From Lithospermum erythrorhizon (taxonomy: Eukaryota > Streptophyta > Magnoliopsida > Boraginales > Boraginaceae): 64,000 nt of DNA. Under the pieces are notes generated by a model. That model saw only the letters and a program-made list of their open reading frames with translations, did not search any database and was not told where the DNA came from. Location of the stretch: the NCBI GenBank assembly GCA_019722365.1, contig JADFUC010001769.1:1-64000 (forward strand), written 5' to 3'. The position numbers and the translations under genes are program-made. How positions within the stretch are numbered: position 1 is the first letter of the stretch; each line of letters begins with the position of its first letter. Below, piece after piece: positions 33,372-43,323 of this stretch.

Positions 33372-34290
33372 GGCCACTTTGAGATTTTTCGTCGTTGATA
33401 AACACGAAATTCTACGTCCGGATCCTCAAATAATGTATATTAATCTAAATTCACATAGCAACTATGAATAACGAGCTTAGCTACAGTGATGTCGTGAGTC
33501 TCAGCAAATTCTTTCACGAAGCCTCGCTTTGAATTCAGTTGCTTGGCGCGGGAGAGAGGTTGAATCCTACACTTGTGCTTGCTAGAACAAAGAGGATAAA
33601 AAGGATGAAAAACCACAAATGAAACTCTTAAGGTTTCATTTTCCATTTTCACGGCCAAAAGGAAAAATGGAGGCCAACAAATGCTTTTGCCAATCATTAG
33701 GTTTTTATTAGGTAATCATTAGGTTAAATATAATATTATTATTTAACTGCTTGACCGAATAGTTAATGAGCCGACTTCGTTTAATTCAATTAAGCCCAGA
33801 TTTAAGTAAATCAAAACACTATAAAGTTGTTAATAGTAACTAACAAGTTAACGAGCTCAACTTCTTATCGAATTAATTCAATTGACTAATTTATTAATTG
33901 GGTTCATCCAATTATATTTTACATTATCAATTTAAAATTCCACGATGGAGAATATTAGTTAATTCTGATCAACTCTCAATTTAGCAAATGTAGATTAATT
34001 TCATACATGAAATATAATTAGCGTCATTTGTATGTGTGTAGCATACGAGCCGAGATAATAGTAAGTTGTATAATAATAGTAATTGACGATTACTATTATT
34101 ATAACGATTAATGGTAAGATCTATGGTGCTCATAACCCCTTAAATTATCAGGGGGGAGCCCAAACTAGTAATATACAATTACTAAAGGTGAACACTAAGT
34201 TCCCGATGTCACATTTAACCAACCGGTAAATGAATTGATCTGATTTTAAGTAACGAGCGCAATAAAGGGAATCGATTTTAATTTGATTTC
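33372..34290 (-). repeat. Third copy of the long copia LTR (partial)
   Basis: Shares ordered blocks with 22195-23180: GATAAACAC with an AATGTATATTAATCTAAA block near the start, then TAATAGTAAGTTGTATAATA at about 34058, AGTAATATACAATTACTAAA near 34166 and GGTAAATGAATTG near 34223. It stops near 34290, about half way along the full LTR. No pol sequence adjoins it, so it is a truncated or solo LTR. The strand is inferred from the other copies. Confidence 0.6.
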
Positions 34291-35925
34291 CAACAGATAG
34301 TCCTCTAGTGCGTCCACATGGTCCTCCTCAGTGACACGTCGAAGGGAAGTAATCTCCTCGGTGTCCTCGTTTGCCTGATTCGGGACAAGATGTCTGAAGT
34401 GATAACCAGGGTTCACCCAATAAGAGAAACAGCAAATATTCGCTGGACGGTTGACTTTGAGCAGCGTCGATGGGGAAGGTGTGCGAACGCTTGTCCCACG
34501 ACCCTCGTGCATGCTTTACTCACGAGAAGAAACATAAAACTACTTGATCGAGGATCACCATCCCTTAAGATCATAGCTTTGACTTGCATCATTGTCAGTA
34601 GTGCGCCTGGAGTGGAGCCAGGGTGTACATAATGCGCGTGTAGTTATAGGGTAGGGCACGACACATATGTTTCTTTATCTTTTCCCACGAATCAATGCGA
34701 TTCTTCGTGATCGCATCCTCACTATCCTACGACTACTTGCCACCGTAGATGCTTTCGACTATGAAATTTGGTCGCTGACAATGGAACCACTACATCGCAT
34801 CGGGAACTCTCTTGAAATCCAAAAAAGTTCCTCGATTGTGTTCATTCGAATCGGGGAACTCATGCACTTTTGTAAAGTATATGAAACAGGATGTCAATTT
34901 GAAATGCCTTCCTCATCCTCCCTCCCAATGGGTGCCACGATGATGGCGTGAACTGCGCAACTTGATAATGGTATGCATGCTTGCGTCACAGATGGATTGG
35001 GTTAATGTGGCGTAAATCTATTGGAAATACGCGCTAAGGTATGAAAGCGATCATCTGCGGGTTCTTGCGGAAAAGAGTAGGTTGCGATGCGGCGGCGTCG
35101 TAGGGGATCGTGATAATGCAGATACTGACTAATGAAGCAATAATTTGAACTCGAATAGCAATAATTAAGTTGATTATCTAGAATATCGACTTAATACGGG
35201 GGTGGCGACAATAACGGCGTGAATAGTCGAGTTAATGTCGAGGTTCAAACGATACCAGCCGAGCTTGAAATAGGGTTCGAAAGCAGTATCCAATGTGCTT
35301 AAAAGCTGGGTTTCAAGAACAAATCTCCCGTTGCACTTGAAGAGTTGTGAGAGAAAAATAATCTCGTTTTATGGATTTTATTTCAAAATAATAATAATAA
35401 TAAGTAATCCTAAAACAAACTACTCTTATTTATAATAAGAAAGTAATATAACAAAATGCCTAAATTTAAATGTGGTAATCTAAAATAAAATAAACATGAA
35501 CCCTCTTCCTTAATCATGATACATTAGTTAGTGATATGAATGAAAGAAAAATTGAATTATTATTTGAAATATTTATTAGTGTGGAGTGTAAAAGTTATTA
35601 GAATGTTGATAGATGTGAAGAAGAAATAATATGATGTGACGAAAATATTTGTGTTTTTGAAATATCAATGATGTGGATAGTCTAAGTGGTTAGAATAACA
35701 ATTGTCGAACATTATCCGGTTTAGGTGATTATTGTATTTTTTGGATTCAAAGTAGTTGTCTGGTGGCATCCCAAATCACGCTCAGATAAGACGGTTTATG
35801 AGTTTTAAAGCATGATGTCTAGAATGTTCACAAGAAACTCACCTAAAATAAAATTTTCCTTATTTTTTTGAATAATTTTATTGAATTAGGTCATGTCTTT
35901 AGAGATGTATAGCACTATAAAATTC
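34291..35925. other. Unclassified region, probably transposon-derived
   Basis: 34.29-35.30 kb is more GC-balanced than its flanks and holds two short frames (plus 34318-34632, plus 34667-34951; minus 34246-34512) without known motifs. It may be gag-like retrotransposon sequence but I cannot support that. 35.38-35.41 kb carries an AAT microsatellite. 35.40-35.92 kb is AT-rich spacer. Confidence 0.35.
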
Positions 35926-36235
35926 TGTTATGAAAACGTCGCAACAACTTGATGCAGAAGAAATCAATTATAGAAATATACAAATTGTCAAAATAGTGGG
36001 CTTGAGTTTTAGTTGAAATATCTTTAGTAATTAGGAAATTGAATAGTATTTTCTTGGTAAAATTTAGGCTATAAAACCCTCGCTTCATTCCTGCATTGTA
36101 AGATGTATCGGGAAATTCAACGATATATACATTATACTTCATTCTCTATTACTGCCTATCTAATATTGTAATAGTAATAACAATATAATATTATCGTATT
36201 AGTTTGAGCTATTAAATACTGGGATTATTATAACA
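35926..36235 (+). repeat. 5' LTR of the 35.9 kb copia element
   Basis: 310 bases, TGTTAT...ATAACA, followed directly by CGTTATCGGCCACGA, which sits where the primer-binding site should be. Contains GGCTATAAAACCC at about 36067-36079, a good TATA box for the element's promoter. Aligns with 41863-42166. Confidence 0.8.
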
Positions 36236-36489
36236 CGTTATCGGCCACGATCGTCTCTTTCAAAATTACTCACTACTAGGTATATCCTCATCTTATCAAC
36301 ACACAAATTTATTTTGTTATATGTTCACTTTATTATAGATAGCTGTGATATACTCAAGTATTATAATTAAAAGCGGATATTATTATTATTATTATATTTA
36401 CCCACATTATAGAAAGCCTGACAATCCGTCAAGTGATACATAAGCTAGAATGGTATTAGTATTATTATTTATTGTTTGTCAAGTGTTCT

Positions 36490-36960
36490 ATAATAAGTGT
36501 GAACATTATTATTTTGTCTGGAGAATTTAAATCTCCATATCTTATTTATTTACTTACTAATTATGTGGAGCTTAAAATCTCAAATCCATCCTGAAAAGAT
36601 AATTTCAAATAATGGTAATCTTACTTAGTTATACTTTATGGAGGTTTAAAATCTCCATTTACATATAATATCATGGACATAAATAAAATTCGCCTGAACA
36701 ATGGACATAAATAAAATTCATCCTCTTTCACACTATTTTGGACATAAATAAAATTCATCCTCATTTATATTATAACAACATGGACATAAATAAAATTAAA
36801 ATCTTCATTTTATATTGCTTATATTATTTATTAATAAATTTCCATACTCATGTGGAGAGTTTAATTTTTGTACTTATATTATTTATTGATAAATTTTCAT
36901 ACTTATGTGGAGAGTTTAATTTTTACATCTTACATTGTGGAGGTATAAAACACCCCACTT
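36490..36960 (+). repeat. Leader repeats of the copia element
   Basis: Three repeat types share this stretch. First, GGACATAAATAAAATT occurs four times (about 36674, 36703, 36740, 36782). Second, small palindromes of the form GGAG-TTTAAA-CTCC recur, for example near 36521 and 36641. Third, a 55-base unit starting CTTATATTATTTATT is doubled at 36818-36872 and 36873-36927. They lie between the 5' LTR and gag, the untranslated leader of the element. Confidence 0.75.
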
Positions 36961-37552
36961 CTATTATTATCTCACTATTGTGTTATTTTATTGACATGAA
37001 TTATTACCTTATCGTATATGTTCATTCATCGTATGTGTTATCTAACGATCATGAATTATGTGTTAAACATGGACTCAACGAGCTACGTCATATTTAGCAG
37101 CTTAAAATATTTTTCGCCATCGTTATTCTCACATTATGATAGCGGACGAGCTTCTCGAAAATTTCACTACATAAATACCTCGTTCTCTTCGCATTTCTAA
37201 ACATCATTCAGCATTTTATAAACATTTTTCTAGGATATTTTCTGTTATTTATCAACTAATTGTTACTCTCTCTTTTTCTTGTTGCTTTTATAAATGTTGA
37301 AGAAATATATAAAAATTGAAGAAATAAGTAAGGGAAATGTAGCATTTATGGTACTTGGCATTTACCATTTCTAATCTTAGCTTGGATTATTTATTTTTAT
37401 TTCGATAGAGATTTCCATGAAGAGTAAAACAATTGAATAGATTTCCAATTTGTGTATTGAATGGGTGAGTGTAATATTGAATAAAATGATATTTTTTCGT
37501 CATAGCTTATATATTGGATGTTGATCATGTTTGTTTGTGTTTTAGATATAAT

Positions 37553-38530
37553 CATGTCCAACGTTAAGCATCAATTCAAAATTCTAAATATAACTGGGGA
37601 CAACTACATAACTTGGAACAACAACTTAATAGAGTACCTTGCATGTGAGGAACTCGACAAAATCATGAGGAGTATTAATGTGGGACCTCGGCAGTTGACT
37701 TAGGCGTTAATCGATGAAAAGGTCAGTAAATAGGATAATCAGCGCCCATTGATGATGGATTACAAGCGATGCCGAATGCAAAAGATCCCAATATATTATG
37801 CGTGAATTAAAGGCAAGATTTGGACATCGGAGGAAAGTCTTCTTTGCCTGGGTGATGGATCGATGGAACAAATTAAAGGTCTATAACTCAGTCATGCAAA
37901 TTATAAGCGCAATTAGAATTTTGTGGCATAACAATAACCGAAGAAGAAAAGTTGGAAAGCAATATTTTCGAAACACAGTAAATACGAAGTGTTGTTACAA
38001 CAATAATATAGGCTAAGGGGATTTACTAAGTACTCTGATTTGGTTGCAGCTCTTCTAGTGGCAAAGAAAAATAATGATATTCTCATAAAAATCCACCGAT
38101 TCTTACTTGAGTATGGCCCGTATCACGAAATAAATACAACATTTAATAAAGAGAATTGGCGGTTATGAATGGATTTTAGCGAAACATGGTGGTCATAGTC
38201 GATTTAATATGGGCGTGGAGTCGAGGCAAAAACCATGGTAAGTAAACATTTTTCTGTAATTAGAATTAAGTGGACAAGGTTATATGAGTAATTTAAGACC
38301 TCCCGAGAAGCCAGCCAAGGTAATAACAATCTCTGGCGGATTTGATATATCAGAAGGTCCCTCGAAGCAAGTGATGATTTATCTTTACCAAATCTTGGAA
38401 AAGGCCATTGGTCTAAAACATGTAGGACACCAGAATATCTCTATAAAAGGTTTAAGGCATCTGTAGAGGAAAGGAAAAGAAGTGAATTTCAATGAAATTG
38501 ATCCCGAGATGATACCTTTGCAGCAGGCGG
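37553..38530 (+). pseudogene. copia gag remnant
   Basis: Starts with MSNVKHQFKILNITGDNYITW, broken here after 20 residues only by my listing limit; this is the usual copia gag opening. Near 38400-38490 a decayed zinc-knuckle region reads GHWSKTCRTPEYL in one frame. Frameshifts and stops separate the parts. Confidence 0.65.
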
Positions 38531-38899
38531 TGATTCGTTGTGGGGCCGAATGAAATGAATATGGATTAAACTATTTAAGATTATGTATTTGAATAATATG
38601 TGGTGTGTTTGTACTACTTTTATGTTCTGATAAGTATTATGCGATTTATTAGTATGTTTGCCTTATACATATAAATACTTGATATTAAGTATGTTGTGTT
38701 TTTTACTCTCTTTAATCTATTTTTTCTTTATTTTAAGAAGGTTAGACATGGAACATGCAAGGACATTGCGTTCCAAGCAGTGGAGTACCCACACGATCCT
38801 CGAAGTAGAAATATTTTACTAACATAAATCCTATAAAAGGAGTAATAAACACAATTTTAGGTCCTGCAGATTTGATTGAAGGAATAGGTAATGCCATGT

Positions 38900-39550
38900 T
38901 CATATTGTCAAATGGGACAAAATTTGTCACTAATGATGCTTTATATTATCCCAAGTCAAAGAGAAACTTATTGAGTTTTAATGACATATATCGTCGAGAA
39001 TCACGATCTTTTGAAAGCTATTTGAAGGTAATATGAAATATATTAATATCACTACTAATGTTTAGGAAAGAAGCAGAAAAGCGCGAAATTACCTTACGGA
39101 TTACACTATACATATATACATAAGAATTGAATGTAATTTGGTAGTAAAGAAGACCCCCAGCGTGATTTTATGGCGTGGCGCCTAGGTACTTTGGTTGTGA
39201 TGATGCGTAAAATAATTGAAAATACAGATGGTCATCCATTGAAAGGCTTAAAGGTTCTGAAGTAGGTAGAGCCATGAAATTGTTCCCTCGGTAAACTAAT
39301 AATAAGGCATTCACCAAGCAAGATTCAGACAGAATCACTTGCATTTCTCGAAAGAATTCAAGGTGATATATGTGGACCTATCCATCCGCCATCAGGACCA
39401 TTTAGGTATTTTATGGTATTAATTGATGTATCTAATAGATGGTCATATGTTTGTTTATTGTCAAGTCGTGATATGACATTTACAAAATTTCTTGCAGAAA
39501 TAATTAAATTGAGAGTTCAATTCCCTGATTATACTATACTTGAAAGTTAG
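38900..39550 (+). pseudogene. copia integrase remnant
   Basis: A pre-integrase block (ALYYPKSKRNLLSFNDI) lies at about 38939-38990. The integrase core at 39346-39540 reads FLERIQGDICGPIHPPSGPF and then YFMVLIDVSNRWSYVCLLSS, with the first two acidic residues present. The part with the third acidic residue is damaged beyond about 39550. Confidence 0.7.
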
Positions 39551-40248
39551 ACTTGGCAATCTTTGGTGAATTTTTATCTGAATCATTTAATAATTATTGC
39601 ATGTCGGTGGAATTCTTGTTGAACATCATGTTTCTCGTGTGCATACACAAAAATGGTTTAGCGTAGTCATTGGTCGCGTCTGATACATTTGAACCATTTA
39701 ATGAGAACAAAGTTCTGGAGTCATTTATTTGGAATTAAATGCTGATTTTTACGTCTTCCAACGTCGTTAATTAAATCTAAGGCGAGTCTTGTCATAAGGA
39801 TACCCCTTATCAACTTGCCATTGGTAAAGACCAAATGTTTCCATCCCAAGATTTTTTTTTTTATTATGCGAGTATATGTCCCGATAGCTCCGCGCGAGAT
39901 AACAAAATGGGATCTCAAGAATGAGGTTAGGAATATATGGCAGAGTATGAATCTGCATATATTATTAGATATTGAGCCTTTAATAGGTGATGTTTTCGAG
40001 CCAGCCTGGCGATTGTCATTTTGGCAAACAAGTTTTCTGACACTAGAGGAAGAAAATAAGCGTTGGAAAAGAATGCTTGTCGTATGTCTGAAAATCTTTG
40101 TTGCGTTTGGACGTATAATAAATCATGGGAAGAAAATTATGCACTTACAAGGTTTAGCAAATCAATTGCCAAATTCATTTACTGATATGAAAAGAGTGAC
40201 AAAGTTATATGTACCAGCTATTAATACCCCTACTCGGATTGGAAAGAT

Positions 40249-40960
40249 GCAATAGATATTGAGTTGAATTATCTTAAGAATGGAAAATTATTTGGACCTA
40301 TTGTAACTATACCTAAAGGTGTGAAACCTGTTGGGTACAAGTGCGTTTTTGTAAGAAAACGAAATGAGAAAAACGATATTGTGAATCTGGTACCGTCTTT
40401 GTTGCGTAGGTTTTTTCTCAAGACTGGAATTGATTATTAGGTAACTTATTCTTCTGTTATGGATGCCATTACTTTTCGTTATTCAATTGGTCTGTCAGTA
40501 TCTAACAATCTACATATGCATCTTATGGATGTTGTTACTACATACTTATATGGATCACTTGATAGTGAAATATACATGAAAATGCGGAAGGATTTGCATG
40601 GGCTGAACATCGAAATCAATGAAATGTATGGAATTAAGTTACAAAGATCATTATATAGGTTAAAACAATTCGGGAGAATGTGGTATAATAGGCCAAGTGA
40701 ATATTTCCTTAAAAGAGGGCTATGTGAATAATCATATTGCCCTTGTAACTTTATAAGTAAAATAACATCTGATTTTGTAATAATAATTATTTATACATGT
40801 TGATGACATAAATATCATTGGAACTACTAAAAGTCAAAGAAGCAATGGTGCCAAAACGAATTTGAAATGAAAGATGCAGGAAAAACTAAGTTACGCCTTG
40901 GTTTACAAATTAGGTACATTAAAAATGGCATATTGGTGCGCAATCAAATTATACAAAAAG
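40249..40960 (+). pseudogene. copia reverse transcriptase remnant
   Basis: Blocks in order: a PKGVKPVGYKCVFVRKRNEK segment near 40311-40370; VMDAITFRYSIGL at 40456-40495; MDVVTTYLYGSLDSEIYMKM at 40525-40585; LQRSLYRLKQFGRMWYN at 40638-40690; and the catalytic HVDDINIIGT at about 40798-40827. The catalytic aspartates are kept. Stops and frameshifts lie in between. Confidence 0.8.
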
Positions 40961-41289
40961 GGTATTAGAAAAGGTTTAATATGGATAAAGCCCAGGCCGC
41001 TTTAAGTACTCGATGATAGGCGGAAACGCTTAATGTTGAAAAGGATAAAACTAGTGCAGAGGAAGAAAATGAAGAAGTATCTTGAGTAGAAGTACCGTAT
41101 CACCGATGCCATTGGGTACTTAATGTATCTTTTAAAATTATCTGAGACCTAATATAGCTTTTGCGGTGCATTTACTAGCGAATTCGGGTTAAGTGTCCTG
41201 CAAAGAGACATTGGAGATTATTTGTTTGGTTATGCGGATAGGGTTATTTGTCGAGATCCGGATAATGCTAAATCACGAGTGGGTATGTA

Positions 41290-41770
41290 TTTACATATGG
41301 TGATGCTATGATATATTGGGGATCCCAGCGAGACTCTTGTAGCAACTTCTTGAGCCATCTTTGAAGTAATAGGCTGCTTGAGAAGCAGCTTGAGAATGTA
41401 GATGGATTGAATCGGTGACCTGACATATCCAAGGCATCCGGTTTATGTTTTCTTAAAATTCAATAATTCTATGTAGAGAACAATCTTGTATGTGTTATTT
41501 AGATGAAAGAAGGTTATATCGAAAGTGACAAAACCAAACACATTTACCCAAGTTAACATCGTTATTTCCGAGAGCTTTAAAAGAAGCTTGTGGTAGATAT
41601 CAGAGTATATTACGTTAAATGTGATAATTTAGCGGAATCTCTTGTGAGTCTTCACCAGATCGGAGTTTTCAAGCACGTTCAGAACTCAACAAGATATGTT
41701 GCACCAGTTTTTGAAAATACGCATGTTTTAAATTTGAGGGGAAGCATCTTTGTTGTACTCTTTGCCATAT
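41290..41770 (+). pseudogene. copia RNase H remnant
   Basis: Similar to the 50.66-51.11 kb block of the sister element: a YLHMVMLWYIGDPSETL-like piece, then a DNLAESL motif at about 41620-41645 near the C-terminus, followed by FKHVQNSTRYV. It ends about 90 bases before the 3' LTR. Confidence 0.55.
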
Positions 41771-41862
41771 GAGGGTTTTTTATCGCGGATTTTTTTTTTC
41801 TTTATAAGGTTTTAACAATGACATTCTTCCAAAATAAGCAGTGAAATATATATTTGAAAGAG

Positions 41863-42166
41863 TGTTATGAAAGCGTCTGGCTCTTGATTAGTAAAATCAA
41901 TTATAAATATTAAATTGTCAAAATAATTAGGCTTGACTTTAGTTGAAATATCTTTAGTAATTAGGGAAATTGTATAGTGTTTCCTTGGTAAAATTTAGGC
42001 TATAAAAACCCCCTTCATTCCTGCATTGTAAGATGTATCAGAGGAGATTCAATAATATATACATTATACTTCATTCTCTATTCTTGTCTATCTAATATAG
42101 TAGTAATAATAACAATATAATATTATCATATTAGTTTAAGTTATTAAATACCCAGTTACTATAACA
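41863..42166 (+). repeat. 3' LTR of the 35.9 kb copia element
   Basis: 304 bases, TGTTAT...ATAACA, with the TATA region GGCTATAAAAACCC at about 41999-42012. Aligns over its whole length with 35926-36235. Confidence 0.8.
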
Positions 42167-43323
42167 CTTTCAATTTTTTGGTTGAGTGCTTACTCACTGT
42201 TTATTCTTTTGTATCGAGGAATCCTACATTATACTATAATTAAAAAGGGGGATAAAATGATTATTTTGCCCCCGTCTAAAGTCACACCCTACAATATACT
42301 TTATTTTAGTGATTTTTAACATTATTTTGGTGGGAATATAGTCGGACTCATTAGACTACTTGGCCCACATGTTGATGGTACTTGCTTAACTTGATCTTTT
42401 GGGGCTCTCAAGATTTGAAGAATTAATATTCCATACCCCTTTTCACAGTGTACAATATCCTGGTGTTTTGATCTTTTTGGCTGCTGCTATTATTGGAAAT
42501 ATAATAATCATCCAATTTTGGAATCTGGGTATTCCTCTGTTTTCTTGATCCATTTGAGTACACATTTTTTTTCCATATGGTTGGAATTTTATATTAGCTA
42601 TTGGAACTGAAACCTTAAAGTTAGCATTTTTTTCAATATATTGCATAGGTATTTCAAGCTTAGTCTTTAGTCAACTGTATTGTGTAAGTAAAATATTCAT
42701 ATGGTAGTTGACATTTTTGTGTTAAAATACTATCTTTGAATTTGTGTAGGTTAATTAAGGCATGGTTTTAAAGTTGAAACTTTTTCTTTGTAGTTGATTC
42801 ATCCAATTTGATGAATATTGCTCCCTCGTTAAAAGACCGTCTAATTTCTAATTTTAATGTCTTAACTTTTTAAACTTTGACCTCGAAATATTAAATTTGA
42901 TATATTGGTATTATATTTTGTGAAAAATATGTCAAGATATAGTATTTTCATCTTACTGTACTATTAACGTTGTAGTTCTGATTTAAATCAAAGTTGTGGA
43001 AGTCGGTTAATACATTGGAATTTGTTAATTTTGGTCACTTGAAAGCAATCTGGACGATATTTTAGGAATGGAGGGAATAATATTATATAAATAAACGGAT
43101 ATCTGAAATTACCTGGATTAGGCGGGTAGAAGTGAGATTCGGAAGTATTTAGGTAACAACTAGAAGGGAAGGTGATGTATAGGGTAATTTGTCTAACAGT
43201 TTTTAAATTACATTTTAATGAGATGGCTCAATTCTGTAGCTATTGATGGGAAGTTGCAATATGTGTAAGAGAACTAACGTTTAGAAGAGATTCAAGGGAT
43301 TTTGGTTGCGTTTCTGATTTGAA
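42167..43323. other. Spacer upstream of the ankyrin gene
   Basis: Contains the MITE at 42820-43078. The last 240 bases before the start codon probably hold the promoter and 5' leader of the ankyrin gene; I see no certain TATA box. Confidence 0.4.
42820..43078. mobile_element. MITE of the same family as in MPK6 intron 1
   Basis: Left end GCTCCCTCGTTAAAAGACCG, right end GATATTTTAGGAATGGAGGG: the CTCCCTC/GAGGGA ends are inverted. Interior blocks such as TTTTGTGAAAAATATGTCAA and TGATTTAAATCAAAGTTGTG correspond to blocks in the intron 1 element at 11.7-11.8 kb. About 260 bases, no coding capacity. Confidence 0.6.

Larger units (their letters stand above)
35926..42166 (+). mobile_element. Ty1/copia retrotransposon with both LTRs, plus strand, decayed
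   Basis: LTRs at 35926-36235 and 41863-42166 start TGTTAT and end ATAACA. Between them, in order: a repeat-rich leader, gag with a decayed zinc knuckle, integrase, reverse transcriptase and RNase H. The LTRs are similar but differ by many substitutions and small indels, so the insertion is old. Flanking target-site duplications are not clear (AATTC on the left, CTTTC on the right). A smaller relative lies at 48.46-51.6 kb. Confidence 0.85.

Noticed and set aside
36674..36797. CRISPR-like array of regularly spaced repeats
   Set aside because: Four short AT-rich units with uneven spacing in the leader of a plant retrotransposon; CRISPR arrays are not found in plant nuclei.
35921..42171. Target-site duplication of the 35.9 kb copia element
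   Set aside because: AATTC and CTTTC share only three of five positions, so no duplication is claimed.
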